Shown: positions 9,685-18,467, numbered from the stretch's first letter. The stretch: DNA of 64,000 nucleotides from Actinospineispora spinosispora DSM 44797 (GCF_000429025.1 NZ_AUBB01000028.1:99514-163513); one strand, 5' to 3'. The notes: a model not told the origin generated them from the letters alone. Made by a program: numbers and translations.

Positions 9685-10604
9685 TGGCCGGTCAGCTCGG
9701 CCGGGATTGCGACGACGTCGACCATCGCGCCGTTGCGCAGCACGGTGACCGGCAGCGACGTACCGATCGACTCGGCGAACAGCATCCGCTGGATACCCTG
9801 CGCGTCCTGCACCGGCTGACGCCCCACGGACAACACCAGATCACCCCGCCGAAGCCCGGCGAGCGCGGCGGGGCTGCCCGGCACGACCTCGGCGAGCCGC
9901 AGTCCCTTGCGGCGCTGGTAGTGCTCGGCGATCTCGGTGGGGACCGGCGCGGGCGCACCGACCAGACCGAGGTAGCCCCTGCGCACCCGGCCCTCGGCCA
10001 GCAGTGTGTCGATGATCCGCCGCGTCGTGCTGTTGACCGGCACCGCGAGCCCGAGCCCGGTACCCGCCACCGCGGTGTTGATCCCGACGACCTCCCCGCG
10101 CCCGTTGGCGAGTGCGCCGCCGGAGTTGCCCGGGTTGAGCGCCGCATCGGTCTGGATGACGTCCTCGATCACCCTGGTCGCCCGGCCGGTGCTCGTCGGC
10201 AACGACCGGCCGAGCGCGCTGACCACCCCGGCGGTGACCGACGCGGCCAGCCCGAGAGGGTGCCCGACGGCGACCACCAGCTGGCCAACGACGAGCTGGT
10301 CGGCGTCACCGAGCACAGCGGTTCCGGACACGGCGGAGTCGGCGCGCAGCACGGCGAGATCGGACAGCGGGTCCACACCGACCACGTCGAACGCGGTCTC
10401 GCGGCCGTCGCTGAACTCAGCGGTCCCGTGCCGGCCCTTGCCCACGACGTGCGCGTTGGTCAGTAATAAGCCGTCGGAGCTGAACAGCACACCGGAACCG
10501 GTGCCGGTCTCCCTGCCGCGCGCGATGCGCAGGCTGGCGACATGCGGGGTGACCGCTTCGGCAACCGTGCTGACCGTGAGTGAATAGGCATCGAGCTCGT
10601 CCAT
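9681..10604 (-). CDS. HtrA/DegP-like serine protease with PDZ domain
   Basis: A 307-residue trypsin-like protease with C-terminal PDZ domain. The catalytic triad is visible: H52 in LLLTNAHVV, D82 in DPLSDLAVL and S161 in LNPGNSGGAL. The PDZ domain covers about residues 205-300 (RRGYLGLVG, AEVVPGSPAALAGLRRGD). No signal peptide or membrane helix is apparent at the N-terminus, unlike most HtrA proteins, so it may act in the cytoplasm or be anchored by other means. It would degrade or regulate unfolded or partner proteins. It is convergent with the second Uma2 gene. Confidence 0.88.
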   Translation of the reverse strand: MDELDAYSLTVSTVAEAVTPHVASLRIARGRETGTGSGVLFSSDGLLLTNAHVVGKGRHGTAEFSDGRETAFDVVGVDPLSDLAVLRADSAVSGTAVLGDADQLVVGQLVVAVGHPLGLAASVTAGVVSALGRSLPTSTGRATRVIEDVIQTDAALNPGNSGGALANGRGEVVGINTAVAGTGLGLAVPVNSTTRRIIDTLLAEGRVRRGYLGLVGAPAPVPTEIAEHYQRRKGLRLAEVVPGSPAALAGLRRGDLVLSVGRQPVQDAQGIQRMLFAESIGTSLPVTVLRNGAMVDVVAIPAELTGH

Positions 10605-10690
10605 GCCGCTGCTTCCGCCGTAACTGCCCTGAACCGCGCCATTACAGCAGGTGAACGTGCGACGGCAGGAACCGGTTCCGGTTTCCCGGA

Positions 10691-11263
10691 TCAGACGTCG
10701 ACGGCCTCGGTGGCCGAGGGGTCCCAGGCCAGCCCTGGGACCCCCCAGCCGTGCCGCTTCAACGCCTTCAACGCTGCCCGCGAGTGCCGTCCGACCAGCC
10801 GATCCACATAGATCGTGCCGTCCAGATGGTCCGTCTCGTGCTGTAGGCAGCGGGCGATGAAACCGTGACCGGAGACCTCGACCGGGGAGCCATCGAGGTC
10901 TACACCTGTCACCTTTGCCGATACCGCGCGCCCGGTCGGATACTGCTCACCGGGCACCGACAGACACCCTTCCCAGTCGTCGTCCGGGTCCGGCATGGTC
11001 TCCGGCAGCTCGGACGTCTCCAGGACGGGGTTGACCACCACGCCCCTCAGGTTGTCGCCGGTCTCGTCGTCGGGGCAGTCGTAGACGAAGACCCGCAGGT
11101 CGACGCCTACCTGGTTCGCCGCGAGACCCACTCCGTTGGCCGCCGCCATCGTGTCGAACATGTCCGCGACCAGTGTGCGCAGTTCATCGTTGAACTCGGT
11201 CACCGGCCGGGTCGCCTTGTGCAGCACCGGATCGCCGATGATGCGTATTGGACGGACTGCCAT
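10691..11263 (-). CDS. def: peptide deformylase
   Basis: A 190-residue metalloenzyme that removes the formyl group from the N-terminal methionine of nascent proteins. All three signatures are present: [10 protein letters not shown] (44-53), EGCLSVPG with metal ligand C100, and QHETDHLDG with H142, catalytic E143 and H146. The C-terminal extension after the core is typical of actinobacterial enzymes. It is divergent from the DUF3263 gene. Confidence 0.96.
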   Translation of the reverse strand: MAVRPIRIIGDPVLHKATRPVTEFNDELRTLVADMFDTMAAANGVGLAANQVGVDLRVFVYDCPDDETGDNLRGVVVNPVLETSELPETMPDPDDDWEGCLSVPGEQYPTGRAVSAKVTGVDLDGSPVEVSGHGFIARCLQHETDHLDGTIYVDRLVGRHSRAALKALKRHGWGVPGLAWDPSATEAVDV

Positions 11264-11380
11264 GCTCGGACCTTATCGGTGCGCTGAACGGGTGTCTGAG
11301 GGTGCGTCGCAACCACGGGTTGTCGGTGTCCCGTGATCTAATGGCCGTCGAATCACATGCATGTACTTTACGAGGTGCCG

Positions 11381-11677
11381 ATGGATTCCGTCGAGATATT
11401 GCCGAGCAAACTATCGCCAGAAGGTCAACTGGAGCGCAGGGATCACGAGATTCTCGCGTTCGAGCGGCAATGGTGGAAGTACGCGGGCGCCAAGGAACAG
11501 GCGGTTCGTGAGTTGTTCGGCCTCTCGGCCACCAGGTACTACCAAGTGCTGAATGCCCTGGTCGACAAGCCGGCCGCACTGGCTGCCGACCCGATGGTGG
11601 TCAAGCGGATTCACCGGGAACGGGTCGTGCGCCGCCGCGCCCGCGCCGCGGAACAACTCGGAATCGAAGCCCGCTGA
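11381..11677 (+). CDS. DUF3263 family protein
   Basis: A 98-residue basic protein with the actinobacteria-specific DUF3263 core: RDHEILAFERQWWKYAGAKE, FGLSATRYYQVLNALVDKP and LAADPMVVKRI. The helical layout resembles a small helix-turn-helix DNA-binding protein; the biochemical role is unproven. ATG at 11381 was chosen because GAGGTG lies 5 bases upstream, in preference to an in-frame ATG eight codons earlier. In many actinomycetes this gene sits between def and a LytR_C-domain gene, as here. Confidence 0.88.
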   Translation: MDSVEILPSKLSPEGQLERRDHEILAFERQWWKYAGAKEQAVRELFGLSATRYYQVLNALVDKPAALAADPMVVKRIHRERVVRRRARAAEQLGIEAR

Positions 11678-11753
11678 GCGACACGCCGACACTCACCCGA
11701 TCGTGACCCCCGACACCACCGAACTACGACCGTCGACCACCCCGGAGGACCTG

Positions 11754-12626
11754 GTGACCGAGCCCAACCCGCCGAGCGGATCACCGCTGCGTGTCGGCGG
11801 GTTCGTCCTGCTCGGTGTCGCCGCCGTCGCCGCGGTCGTCGGTCTGGTCTCGCTCGCCGGTGGGGGAGACGCGGCGAAGCCCACGACGCCCGTGCCCTCC
11901 GCGGCCGCCGCGCCGTCCTCCAGCACCGCTCCTCCCGCTCAGCCCGGTCCGCCGCTCGCGGCGGCGTCCACGCAGCCGGGCGTTCCGCCGCCCGGCAAGC
12001 CCGGCCCGCCGCCGAACGCGCTGTCCCTGCCGCCGCCCGCTGGGCACCCCGCTCCGGCCGCGCCGCCGCCTCCCAGCGCGGCCCCGCCCGCTGCCGCCGC
12101 GCCCGCGTCGCCCGCGCCGAACGCGGCACCCCCGCCTCCGGCGCCGAACGCCGCACCGCCGCCACCGGCAGCGCCACCCGCGGCGGCCACTCCGTCGCCC
12201 GCTGCTCCGGTGCCGAACGCGGCGCCGGCTCCCGCCGCCACTCCCGCACCGCACACCGAGCCGGCGTTGCCCGGCGCGGGTCTGCCTCCGGCGAGTAGCT
12301 CCGAGAGCAGGTCGTCCGGTGGCGTCAAGAAGGCCGTGACCAAGGCACCGGTCCGGGTCTACAACAACAGCCTGGTCAAGGACCTCGCCCAACGTGCCGC
12401 CTCGGACTTCCGAACCTCGGGCTGGCACGTCGAGGAGGTGGGCAACTACGCCCAGGGCAACATCCCCACCAGCACCGTCTACTACCGCCCCGGTACCAGC
12501 GAGGAAGCGGCCGCCGAGTCACTCGCCAGCAACTTCGGGATGCGTGCGCTGCCCAGGTTCGCCGGGCTGAAGGACGCGACTCCCGGCCTTATCGTGATCG
12601 TCACCAAGGACTACCAGCGCCGCTGA
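11754..12626 (+). CDS. membrane-anchored protein with LytR C-terminal domain
   Basis: A 290-residue protein. A single hydrophobic helix (about residues 15-36, GGFVLLGVAAVAAVVGLVSLAGGG) anchors it in the membrane. A long Pro/Ala-rich, likely disordered linker with repeated APNAAPPPPA-like units spans the cell wall to about residue 185. The last 90 residues form a LytR_C domain (PF13399): APVRVYNNSLVKDLAQRAASDF through PGLIVIVTKDY. It probably acts at the cell envelope, perhaps in wall-polymer attachment. GTG at 11754 has GGAGG 5 bases upstream; an earlier in-frame GTG at 11703 lacks one. Confidence 0.82.
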   Translation: MTEPNPPSGSPLRVGGFVLLGVAAVAAVVGLVSLAGGGDAAKPTTPVPSAAAAPSSSTAPPAQPGPPLAAASTQPGVPPPGKPGPPPNALSLPPPAGHPAPAAPPPPSAAPPAAAAPASPAPNAAPPPPAPNAAPPPPAAPPAAATPSPAAPVPNAAPAPAATPAPHTEPALPGAGLPPASSSESRSSGGVKKAVTKAPVRVYNNSLVKDLAQRAASDFRTSGWHVEEVGNYAQGNIPTSTVYYRPGTSEEAAAESLASNFGMRALPRFAGLKDATPGLIVIVTKDYQRR

Positions 12627-12645
12627 TCCACCTGGAGGCTCGGTC

Positions 12646-13770
12646 ATGGTCGTGATGCGGGCCCGGGACGCCGCCGAGGAACATCGGGCGGCGACTCCGC
12701 TGGAGTTGTTCTTCGACCTGTGCTTCGTGGTCGCGGTGTCACTGGCGGCGGCACAACTGCACCATGCGCTCACCGAACAGCACGTCGGTGCGGGCCTGCT
12801 CGGCTACCTGATGGTGTTCTTCGCGATCTGGTGGGCCTGGATGAACTTCACCTGGTTCGCCTCCGCGTACGACACCGACGACGCGATGTACCGCGTCACG
12901 ACGCTCGTGCAGATGGCCGGGGCGCTGGTGCTCGCCGCTGGTGTGCCGTCGGCCGCCGACCACCAGGACTACCTGGTCATCACCCTCGGCTACGTGATCA
13001 TGCGCCTGGCCATGGTGGCGCAGTGGTTGCGCGCCGGTGCCGCCGACGCGGACCGCCGGTTCACCGCCCGCCGCTACGCGGCCGGGATCAGCGTCGTGCA
13101 GATCGGGTGGCTTCTGCGCCTGCTGTTGCCGCCGGCGTGGGGTCTCGCGGTGTTCTTCGTGCTGATGATCGCCGAGGTGGCGGTGCCGGCCTGGGCCGAG
13201 CGGTCCGTGCAGACCACCTGGCACCCCGGGCACATCGCGGAGCGCTACGGCTGCTTCACCCTGATCGTGCTGGGCGAGGTGGTGCTGGGCAGCACCGGGG
13301 CACTGCGTGAAGCAGCCGAGGAGGGCGGCCACCTCGGCGGGCTGCTGTCGCTGGCGCTCGCCGGTGTGGTGATCGTGTTCGCGATGTGGTGGCTGTACTT
13401 CGACCGGCCGGCGGAGGACCTGCTCACGTCACTGTCGATGTCGCTGCGCTGGGGATACGGCCACTACCTGGTGTTCGCCTCGATCGCGGCGGTCGGTGCG
13501 GGTCTCGAGGTGTCGGTCGACGTGGTGACCGGCCACAGCAGGCTCCCGGCGGTCGCGGCGGGCTGGACAGTGGCCGTCCCGGTGGCGGTGTTCCTGCTCG
13601 TCGTCTGGCTGTTGCACGTCCGCCCGAGACATGAGTCGGGTTGGCTCGCGTGGCTGTTTCCGCTGGTGGCGGTCCTGATCCTGGCCACGCCGTTCACGCA
13701 CGCGGCCGTGTACCTGACGGCCGTGCTTCTGGCGGCCCTGGTAACTGCCAAGGTACTGCCACGCCGTTGA
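12646..13770 (+). CDS. low temperature requirement protein A (LtrA) family membrane protein
   Basis: A 374-residue polytopic membrane protein of the LtrA family, with about 10 helices. Diagnostic blocks are ATPLELFFDLCFVVAVS near the N-terminus, AIWWAWMNFTWFASAYDTDD and HIAERYGCFTLIVLGEVVLG. LtrA was named for growth of Listeria at low temperature; its molecular activity is unknown. GGAGG lies 7 bases before the ATG, and the gap from the LytR_C gene is 19 bases, so the two may be co-transcribed. Confidence 0.88.
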   Translation: MVVMRARDAAEEHRAATPLELFFDLCFVVAVSLAAAQLHHALTEQHVGAGLLGYLMVFFAIWWAWMNFTWFASAYDTDDAMYRVTTLVQMAGALVLAAGVPSAADHQDYLVITLGYVIMRLAMVAQWLRAGAADADRRFTARRYAAGISVVQIGWLLRLLLPPAWGLAVFFVLMIAEVAVPAWAERSVQTTWHPGHIAERYGCFTLIVLGEVVLGSTGALREAAEEGGHLGGLLSLALAGVVIVFAMWWLYFDRPAEDLLTSLSMSLRWGYGHYLVFASIAAVGAGLEVSVDVVTGHSRLPAVAAGWTVAVPVAVFLLVVWLLHVRPRHESGWLAWLFPLVAVLILATPFTHAAVYLTAVLLAALVTAKVLPRR

Positions 13771-13771
13771 C

Positions 13772-13808
13772 TTCTACCCGCATGGCTGGGGATTCTATGT
13801 GGGTAAAC
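13772..13808. promoter_or_regulatory. candidate operator ahead of the DUF6879/XRE cassette
   Basis: Half-sites TTCTACCC (13772-13779) and GGGTAAAC (13801-13808) face each other across 21 bases just upstream of the cassette's first gene. The same half-sites in swapped order recur at 15430-15464 after the cassette. The XRE regulator encoded between them is the obvious candidate ligand; this is inference. Confidence 0.3.
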
Positions 13809-13832
13809 CTTGTCGAATCGCGGGAGACTCCG

Positions 13833-14048
13833 ATGCGAATCCTCAACCCGGAAACCAGCTCTGATGACTTCGACGGCTGCGATCGGTTGATCGACCTCGG
13901 CGACGAGGATGTGTTGATCCAGCTACGACCGGCGTCGGCCGCCGACTGCGAAGCGATAAGGCCGAACTATGTCCCGGCGCCGGAGATCTTCGGTCGCTGT
14001 TCCAAGGCGGCGTTCCTCGAGGCTGCTCGCAGTCTTGGGCTGGCATGA
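13833..14048 (+). CDS. small acidic protein upstream of DUF6879
   Basis: A 71-residue protein, MRILNPETSSDDFDG through AARSLGLA. GGGAG lies 6 bases before the ATG, and the stop overlaps the next start by 4 bases (ATGA), so it belongs to the DUF6879/XRE operon. I do not recognise a family. It is rich in Asp and Glu (pI clearly acidic), with no membrane segment. Genes of this size often precede DUF6879-XRE pairs in actinomycetes, where functions are untested. Confidence 0.6.
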   Translation: MRILNPETSSDDFDGCDRLIDLGDEDVLIQLRPASAADCEAIRPNYVPAPEIFGRCSKAAFLEAARSLGLA

Positions 14049-14563
14049 AACGGATCGACGTCGACGAGCTCTATAGCCTCTACAACGGCGTCCGGGACAG
14101 GGCGGTGCGCTGGGAAGGTCTCCAGGTCTATCGGGTGCCCTGGGAGAAGGAGCGGATCGAAGCCTGGGAACGAGGAGAAACCGCTCCTGCCGATGATCGA
14201 AAGGATCGCTCGACGAGGTCCATGCGACGGATCTCCGAATCCGGCCGTCGCAGCATCCGCGTACGCGGACTGCGCAGGCCGGCTACCGACTACATCCGGC
14301 GGCAGTTTGCGACCGCGTATCCGAATAACGCCGCCGCTGGCGAGGACACCGTCGTCGTCGATCTCGATGAGCACCCTGAATTCGACGGTGTCGAAGATTT
14401 TGTGGTCTTCGATCGGAAGTCCGTGATGTGGTATCGCTACGACGACGAGTGCCGTTTGCTCGGCTACGACTTCAGCGATGATGCCGCTGACGTAGCGGAC
14501 CGAGTCGCCCTGCTCGACCGAATGCTGGTCGCCGCGGTGCCGTACACGGAGGTCGTACTGTAG
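14045..14563 (+). CDS. DUF6879 family protein
   Basis: A 172-residue protein matching the DUF6879 pattern: WEGLQVYRVPWEKERIEAW, a basic middle (RRSIRVRGLRRPATDYIR), YPNNAAAGEDTVVVD and a C-terminal DFVVFDRKSVMWYRYDDE. The family is found beside XRE/DUF5753 regulators throughout Streptomyces and relatives. It is thought to work with them, but no activity is established. It overlaps the preceding small gene by 4 bases and is followed by the regulator after 4 bases. Confidence 0.8.
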   Translation: MKRIDVDELYSLYNGVRDRAVRWEGLQVYRVPWEKERIEAWERGETAPADDRKDRSTRSMRRISESGRRSIRVRGLRRPATDYIRRQFATAYPNNAAAGEDTVVVDLDEHPEFDGVEDFVVFDRKSVMWYRYDDECRLLGYDFSDDAADVADRVALLDRMLVAAVPYTEVVL

Positions 14564-14567
14564 GGCG

Positions 14568-15428
14568 GTGACCAGCTTGTACGGCCGCTCTCAACGTCGG
14601 ATTCGGCTCGGCGCCCTGCTGCGGGGCTTGCGCAAGAACGCCAAGCTCAGTGGTGAGGCGCTGGCGGACCAGCTCGCGGTTTCCCAGTCGCATCTGTCCC
14701 GAGTGGAGCTCGGCGATACCGCGCCGAGCCGCGAGCTCGTAGAGCGCTGGACCCGGATGTGTGGCGCGCCCGAGGACTCGATGCAGCAGGCGCTCGAGTT
14801 GGCCGAGGCCGTCGTTGTCGAGGTCACGGCGCGGCGAACCGTAAAGGGCCGCAGCTTGGTGGCTCTGCAGCGCGATGCGGAACAAGCGGTGGCCGCGGCA
14901 ACGGTGATCAGTGGATGGGTGCCGCTATTGGTGCCCGGATTGCTGCAGACAGCTGGATACGCCCAGCATTTGGTCGCCGGCGACTTTCCGGACCGAGAGG
15001 ACATCGCCGAGGCCGTTGCTGCTCGTATGCAACGTCAAACGGTCCTGTACGACCAGTCGAAGACACTGCGGTGGGTGATCAGTGAGGCAGGGCTGCGCTG
15101 GCGGGTTGCGCCTCCGGATGTGATGGCGGCGCAACTCGATCGGCTTTCGATGCTGGCTCTGGAGCCGCATCTCGATCTGAGGGTGCTTCCATTCGCCAAT
15201 ACCGGGCCCGTGTGGCACGACCACGGGTTCAACATTCTGGGCGGCCGCACGGACGGTCACGGTGATCTGGTCTCGGTGGGACTGCTCACCGGCCCGGCGA
15301 GGATTACTGAGCCTGCCGAGGTGGCCGAGTACAAGAAGGCGTACGAGCGGCTGGCCGAGTTGGCGTTGTCGGGTGCTGACGCCGTTGCGTTCATCCGGCA
15401 GGTCATGGCAGAGACACGGCAGAACTAG
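14568..15428 (+). CDS. XRE-family regulator with DUF5753 domain
   Basis: A 286-residue protein. Residues 14-70 form an XRE helix-turn-helix (LGALLRGLRKNAKLSGEALADQLAVSQSHLSRVELG). Residues 100-280 form the DUF5753 domain (WVPLLVPGLLQTAGYAQHLV, FADTGPVWHDHGFNIL-like block, EYKKAYERLAELALSG). Relatives in Streptomyces control development and are encoded next to small DUF397 or DUF6879 partners. The GTG start is 4 bases after the DUF6879 stop, so the three genes are one operon. Confidence 0.9.
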   Translation: MTSLYGRSQRRIRLGALLRGLRKNAKLSGEALADQLAVSQSHLSRVELGDTAPSRELVERWTRMCGAPEDSMQQALELAEAVVVEVTARRTVKGRSLVALQRDAEQAVAAATVISGWVPLLVPGLLQTAGYAQHLVAGDFPDREDIAEAVAARMQRQTVLYDQSKTLRWVISEAGLRWRVAPPDVMAAQLDRLSMLALEPHLDLRVLPFANTGPVWHDHGFNILGGRTDGHGDLVSVGLLTGPARITEPAEVAEYKKAYERLAELALSGADAVAFIRQVMAETRQN

Positions 15429-15429
15429 T

Positions 15430-15464
15430 TTTACCCAGGTACTTGCAAATCAGTCTGGGTAGAA
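15430..15464. promoter_or_regulatory. candidate operator downstream of the XRE gene
   Basis: TTTACCC (15430-15436) and GGGTAGAA (15457-15464) face each other across 20 bases. They are the mirror arrangement of the half-sites at 13772-13808. The second half-site ends 15 bases before the GTG of the next small gene, so it could be an operator for a near-leaderless transcript. It could instead be a weak terminator. Confidence 0.3.
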
Positions 15465-15478
15465 GCCAAGATTCCTGG

Positions 15479-15715
15479 GTGAAGGTTTACGGGGTGTTGG
15501 TGACCGGTTACGACGGGGCGAGCGAGCTGGAGGGGATGTTCAGCACCGAGGCGGCGGCGTTCGTGTACGCGCAGGAACGCAGCGGGCAGGGGTATCGGAC
15601 GAGCAGCAGCGTGACGTCCTGGGAGCTGGATCGGCCGGGTGAGCGGATGTGGCTGATGATCTACGAGGAAGGTCAGCAGCGGCACCGCAACCACCGCATC
15701 CGATGGCCGGGCTAG
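15479..15715 (+). CDS. small hypothetical protein
   Basis: A 78-residue protein, VKVYGVLVTGYDGASELEGMFSTEAAAF onward, rich in aromatic residues near the C-terminus (WELDRPGERMWLMIYEE). I do not recognise a family. GTG at 15479 begins the part with high GC at third positions, so it was preferred over an upstream in-frame ATG at 15443. It ends 4 bases into the convergent pssA gene. It may be part of the XRE cassette's regulon given the mirrored half-sites just upstream. Confidence 0.55.
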   Translation: MKVYGVLVTGYDGASELEGMFSTEAAAFVYAQERSGQGYRTSSSVTSWELDRPGERMWLMIYEEGQQRHRNHRIRWPG

Positions 15716-16656
15716 CGGTCCCGGCGGATCTTGCGCAGGCCGAGGCGGGCGCGGCCGCGTGGGCGTTCGCCGTTGGGTTCGCTCCGGCGGCGTCCGTTGA
15801 GCGCGCCGGCGCCGCGCAGCGCCACGCCGGCGACCCTGCGGCGTAGCGCGGGCCGGACCCCGCCGGGGCGGGTACCGCGCAACGCACGGACCGCGGCCCG
15901 GCGCTGACGTGCCGCGACGTACCAGGCCTCGGGGTGGCGGGCCAGCCAGCGGTACCGGTACACCGAGTACGGAAGGTGCACCAGGTAGATCACCATCGCC
16001 ACGATGAGTGCCAGTACCGGCAGTGTGATCAGCAGTGCGGCCGCGAGCCCGACCAGCACCAGCAGCGGCGCGATGAACTGTGGCGGTACCCGGATCGTCT
16101 TCATCGACAGGGTGTGCAGCCGGCTGATCATCAGGCCGGCGGTCAGCACCATCCAGATGCCGACCACGACCGGCGACGACCACGGGCCGGGGCCGAACTG
16201 CATGTCCAGCAGCAGCGGCAGCACAGCGACCAGTGCCGCGGCGGGCGCGGGGACGCCGACGAAGAACTCCTTCGCGTACGGCGGCTGCTCGGTGTCGTCC
16301 AGCAGTGTGTTGAACCTGGCCAGGCGCAACGCCGCGCACACCGCGAACACCAGCGTGACGACCCAGCCGAGCCGGTTGCCGTCCATGCACCACACGTAGA
16401 GCACAAGCGCGGGCGCGACGCCGAAGGACACGCAGTCGGCGAGCGAGTCCAGCTCCGCGCCCATCTTGCTGGTGGCGTCCAGCAACCGGGCGATGCGGCC
16501 GTCGAGGCTGTCCAGGATGGCGGCGGCACCGAGGGCGGCGATGCTCAGGTCGAAGTGCCCGGACAGCGCGAACTGCACCGCCGACAGACCGGAGCACAAC
16601 GCGAGCACGGTGACGGCGTTCGGCAGCAGCCGCACACCCCTGTTGCCATTGGCCAC
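15712..16656 (-). CDS. pssA: CDP-diacylglycerol--serine O-phosphatidyltransferase
   Basis: A 314-residue membrane enzyme that makes phosphatidylserine from CDP-diacylglycerol and serine. The CDP-alcohol phosphatidyltransferase signature DGx2ARx8Gx3Dx3D is exact (DGRIARLLDATSKMGAELDSLAD). About six to eight helices follow, then a basic Arg-rich tail. GTG at 16656 lies 5 bases after the psd stop codon; the longer frame upstream is inside psd and lacks coding character. Together with psd it forms the two-step phosphatidylethanolamine pathway in one operon. Confidence 0.92.
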   Translation of the reverse strand: MANGNRGVRLLPNAVTVLALCSGLSAVQFALSGHFDLSIAALGAAAILDSLDGRIARLLDATSKMGAELDSLADCVSFGVAPALVLYVWCMDGNRLGWVVTLVFAVCAALRLARFNTLLDDTEQPPYAKEFFVGVPAPAAALVAVLPLLLDMQFGPGPWSSPVVVGIWMVLTAGLMISRLHTLSMKTIRVPPQFIAPLLVLVGLAAALLITLPVLALIVAMVIYLVHLPYSVYRYRWLARHPEAWYVAARQRRAAVRALRGTRPGGVRPALRRRVAGVALRGAGALNGRRRSEPNGERPRGRARLGLRKIRRDR

Positions 16657-16661
16657 GATGG

Positions 16662-17381
16662 TCAGCCCGTCTGGGTACCGTTGGGAAGCTCTGCGAGGAC
16701 CGTCTCGCCGCCGATCGTGCGCTGCCCGGCCTCGACCAGCAGTCGCGCCCCGGCCGGCAGGTAGGTGTCGACCCGCGAACCGAAGCGGATCAGGCCGTAG
16801 GTCTCGCCCGCCGCCACCTCGGAGCCTTCGACGACCTCGCACACGATCCGCCGCGCGAGCAGCCCGGCGATCTGGATCACCGCTACCTGGCTGCCGTCGG
16901 TGCCGCGCAGCAGCATCGAGTTGCGTTCGTTGTCCTCACTGGCCTTGTCGAGGTCCGCGGAGAGGAACTTGCCCGGCCGGTACACGAGCCGCTCGACCCG
17001 GCTGTCGTACGGGATGCGCTGCACGTGCACGTCCAGCACGGACAGGAACACACTGACCCGGGGCAGCTTGACGTCCGGGAGCTCCAGCTCGACCGGCGGT
17101 GTGCACTCGTCGACGATCGCCACCGTGCCGTCGGCCGGCGCCACGATCACTCCGGGGCGAGTGGGGGTGACCCGGATCGGTTCGCGGAAGAACGCCGCGA
17201 CGGCCGCGGTGGCGGCGATCCCGAGCCCGGTTCCCCTGCCGGTGACCAGCCGCGCCAGGAGCGCGGCCGCCCCGACGCCCGCGACGATCGGTCTTCCGCC
17301 CGGATGCATCGGCGGGATCGCCTCGCGGACCAGCCCCGCGATGTGGCTCAGGTGGTTCGGATTGTTCTCGATGCTGGCCAT
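16662..17381 (-). CDS. psd: phosphatidylserine decarboxylase
   Basis: A 239-residue pyruvoyl-dependent decarboxylase converting phosphatidylserine to phosphatidylethanolamine. The chain is cleaved autocatalytically at the serine of FGSR near residue 207, which becomes the pyruvoyl group of the alpha subunit. The conserved HVQR block (SVLDVHVQRIPYDSRVE) is present. A hydrophobic segment near residues 33-60 may attach it to the membrane. It is the first gene of the psd-pssA operon. A small palindrome AGAGGACTGTCCTC near 17430 lies in its upstream region. Confidence 0.94.
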   Translation of the reverse strand: MASIENNPNHLSHIAGLVREAIPPMHPGGRPIVAGVGAAALLARLVTGRGTGLGIAATAAVAAFFREPIRVTPTRPGVIVAPADGTVAIVDECTPPVELELPDVKLPRVSVFLSVLDVHVQRIPYDSRVERLVYRPGKFLSADLDKASEDNERNSMLLRGTDGSQVAVIQIAGLLARRIVCEVVEGSEVAAGETYGLIRFGSRVDTYLPAGARLLVEAGQRTIGGETVLAELPNGTQTG

Positions 17382-17487
17382 CGGCGTGCTTCGGGCCTCC
17401 GCGTAGACGGTAGTCGTTGGCTGAACCCTAGAGGACTGTCCTCATACTCTTCCGGCCCGGCGTCTCGCGGCCCCGGGTCCGGGCCGT

Positions 17488-17580
17488 CCCCGCTGGCTCA
17501 GCTGTGTTTCGCGGGGTGCAGTGGTTGTCCCCGCTGGCTCAGCTGTGTGTCGCGGGGTGCAGTGGTTGTCCCCGCTGGCC
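17488..17580. repeat. 41-bp tandem repeat, two copies plus a partial
   Basis: A 41-base unit beginning CCCCGCTGGCTCAGC starts at 17488 and again at 17529, differing by one base, and a third partial copy starts at 17570. It is noncoding and lies upstream of psd, next to a larger inverted repeat. The CCCCGCTGGC phrase recurs at 37950, ahead of the second copy of that inverted repeat. Confidence 0.85.
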
Positions 17581-17589
17581 ATCCAGTGT

Positions 17590-17702
17590 CTTGGCGTGGT
17601 CGGGCGGTATCAACCCCCGGCTGACGCCGGCCTCGCGCTGGTTCCTGGTTGCGCGGGTTCGGGGGCGAGGTTTCAGGGTTGACACCACCCGACCACGCCA
17701 AG
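17590..17702. repeat. large inverted repeat, family C copy 1
   Basis: Outer arms CTTGGCGTGGTCGGGCGG and CCACCCGACCACGCCAAG enclose about 75 bases. A near-identical element lies at 37970-38080, after the malic enzyme gene, with the same flanking phrases (CCCCGCTGGCC before; TGCGGGCCAGGA after). The whole block conserved between copies is about 155 bases (17567-17723). It does not encode a protein. Confidence 0.85.
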
Positions 17703-17846
17703 TGCGGGCCAGGATCGCGGGGACGGGGGCAGTCTGCGCGCCCTTCCGGGCACGGCTGCGCCGCGCCCCAGTGAGGTGCACGGGTCGCACTGGCGGGGTC
17801 ACGAGGAGGCGCCCCATCAGCCCGACCAGCCTCACCCGTCACATCT

Positions 17847-17908
17847 CGCAGAGCTTCGTGCTGCGTCGCAGATGATCCAACATCTGCGACACGACACAAC
17901 GCTCTGCG
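17847..17908. repeat. imperfect 28-base inverted repeat
   Basis: Arms CGCAGAGCTTCGTGCTG... and its complement pair at 23 of 28 positions around the loop ATCCAA. The inner stem (GTCGCAGATG/CATCTGCGAC) resembles the palindrome at 22464-22503, which also adjoins a family B repeat. It could be a terminator or a structured noncoding element. Confidence 0.7.
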
Positions 17909-17919
17909 AAGTGCCCCAG

Positions 17920-18145
17920 CCACAACGAACCCAGCCACGGCTGAGTTGGCTCCGCGAGTCTCCGAAGGAGTTCCGGCGAAGGCCGGGCAGTGAATGTCCG
18001 CTACCAGGCTCCCAACCCTGACGGCGGCTCCCAGGGCGACAACAAGCGCGCGCCCAACCGAGGAACGAGGTTTGTTTTTCTGGGAGCACCCCAGCGAGCG
18101 CCAGCGAGCCGGGGTGGTCACAGAAAAACTCCGCGCGAAAAAGGC
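17920..18145 (-). repeat. structured repeat, family B copy 1
   Basis: About 225 bases conserved with copies at 20108, 22210 and 24178; this copy is in the minus orientation. Landmarks are GGCTCCGCGAGTCTCCGAAG, the small hairpin CCGGCGAAGGCCGG, ACAACAAGCGCGCGCCC and the long hairpin GTTTTTCTGGGAGCACCCC / GGGGTGGTCACAGAAAAAC. It is noncoding. The 320 bases from here to the moeA stop (18146-18467) hold a GC-rich hairpin near 18155-18195 and nothing else I can identify. Confidence 0.9.
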
Positions 18146-18467
18146 CAGAAAAAAGGCCGGGGCCGTCATCCCCCGAGACGACGACCCCGGCCGTGGAACC
18201 GCTCGTCCGCTCCCCAGCGACAAGCGGTAGGTCTGTGGCCAGTGACTGGAACTCACTGCGTGCGCAAAGTATTCCCGAGCGTCCGCTCGGTGGTCCAGAG
18301 AGATCGGGCTAGATTCTCAGTAGTTGGACCATTTGGCGGAACGCTCTTACTGGTATTGACGTCCGGGACGCTCTCCGCGTTGCATCAGAGCAGAGTGATG
18401 TGCGTCACGCTCGGTTGAACGGTCATCAGCTGCGCGCCGTACAGTGACCGGCTGCTCACCGACGGTG

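Noticed and set aside
18146..18467. Possible tRNA or small RNA between the family B repeat and moeA
   Set aside because: A GC-rich hairpin is visible, but no cloverleaf or conserved RNA motif could be made from the sequence.
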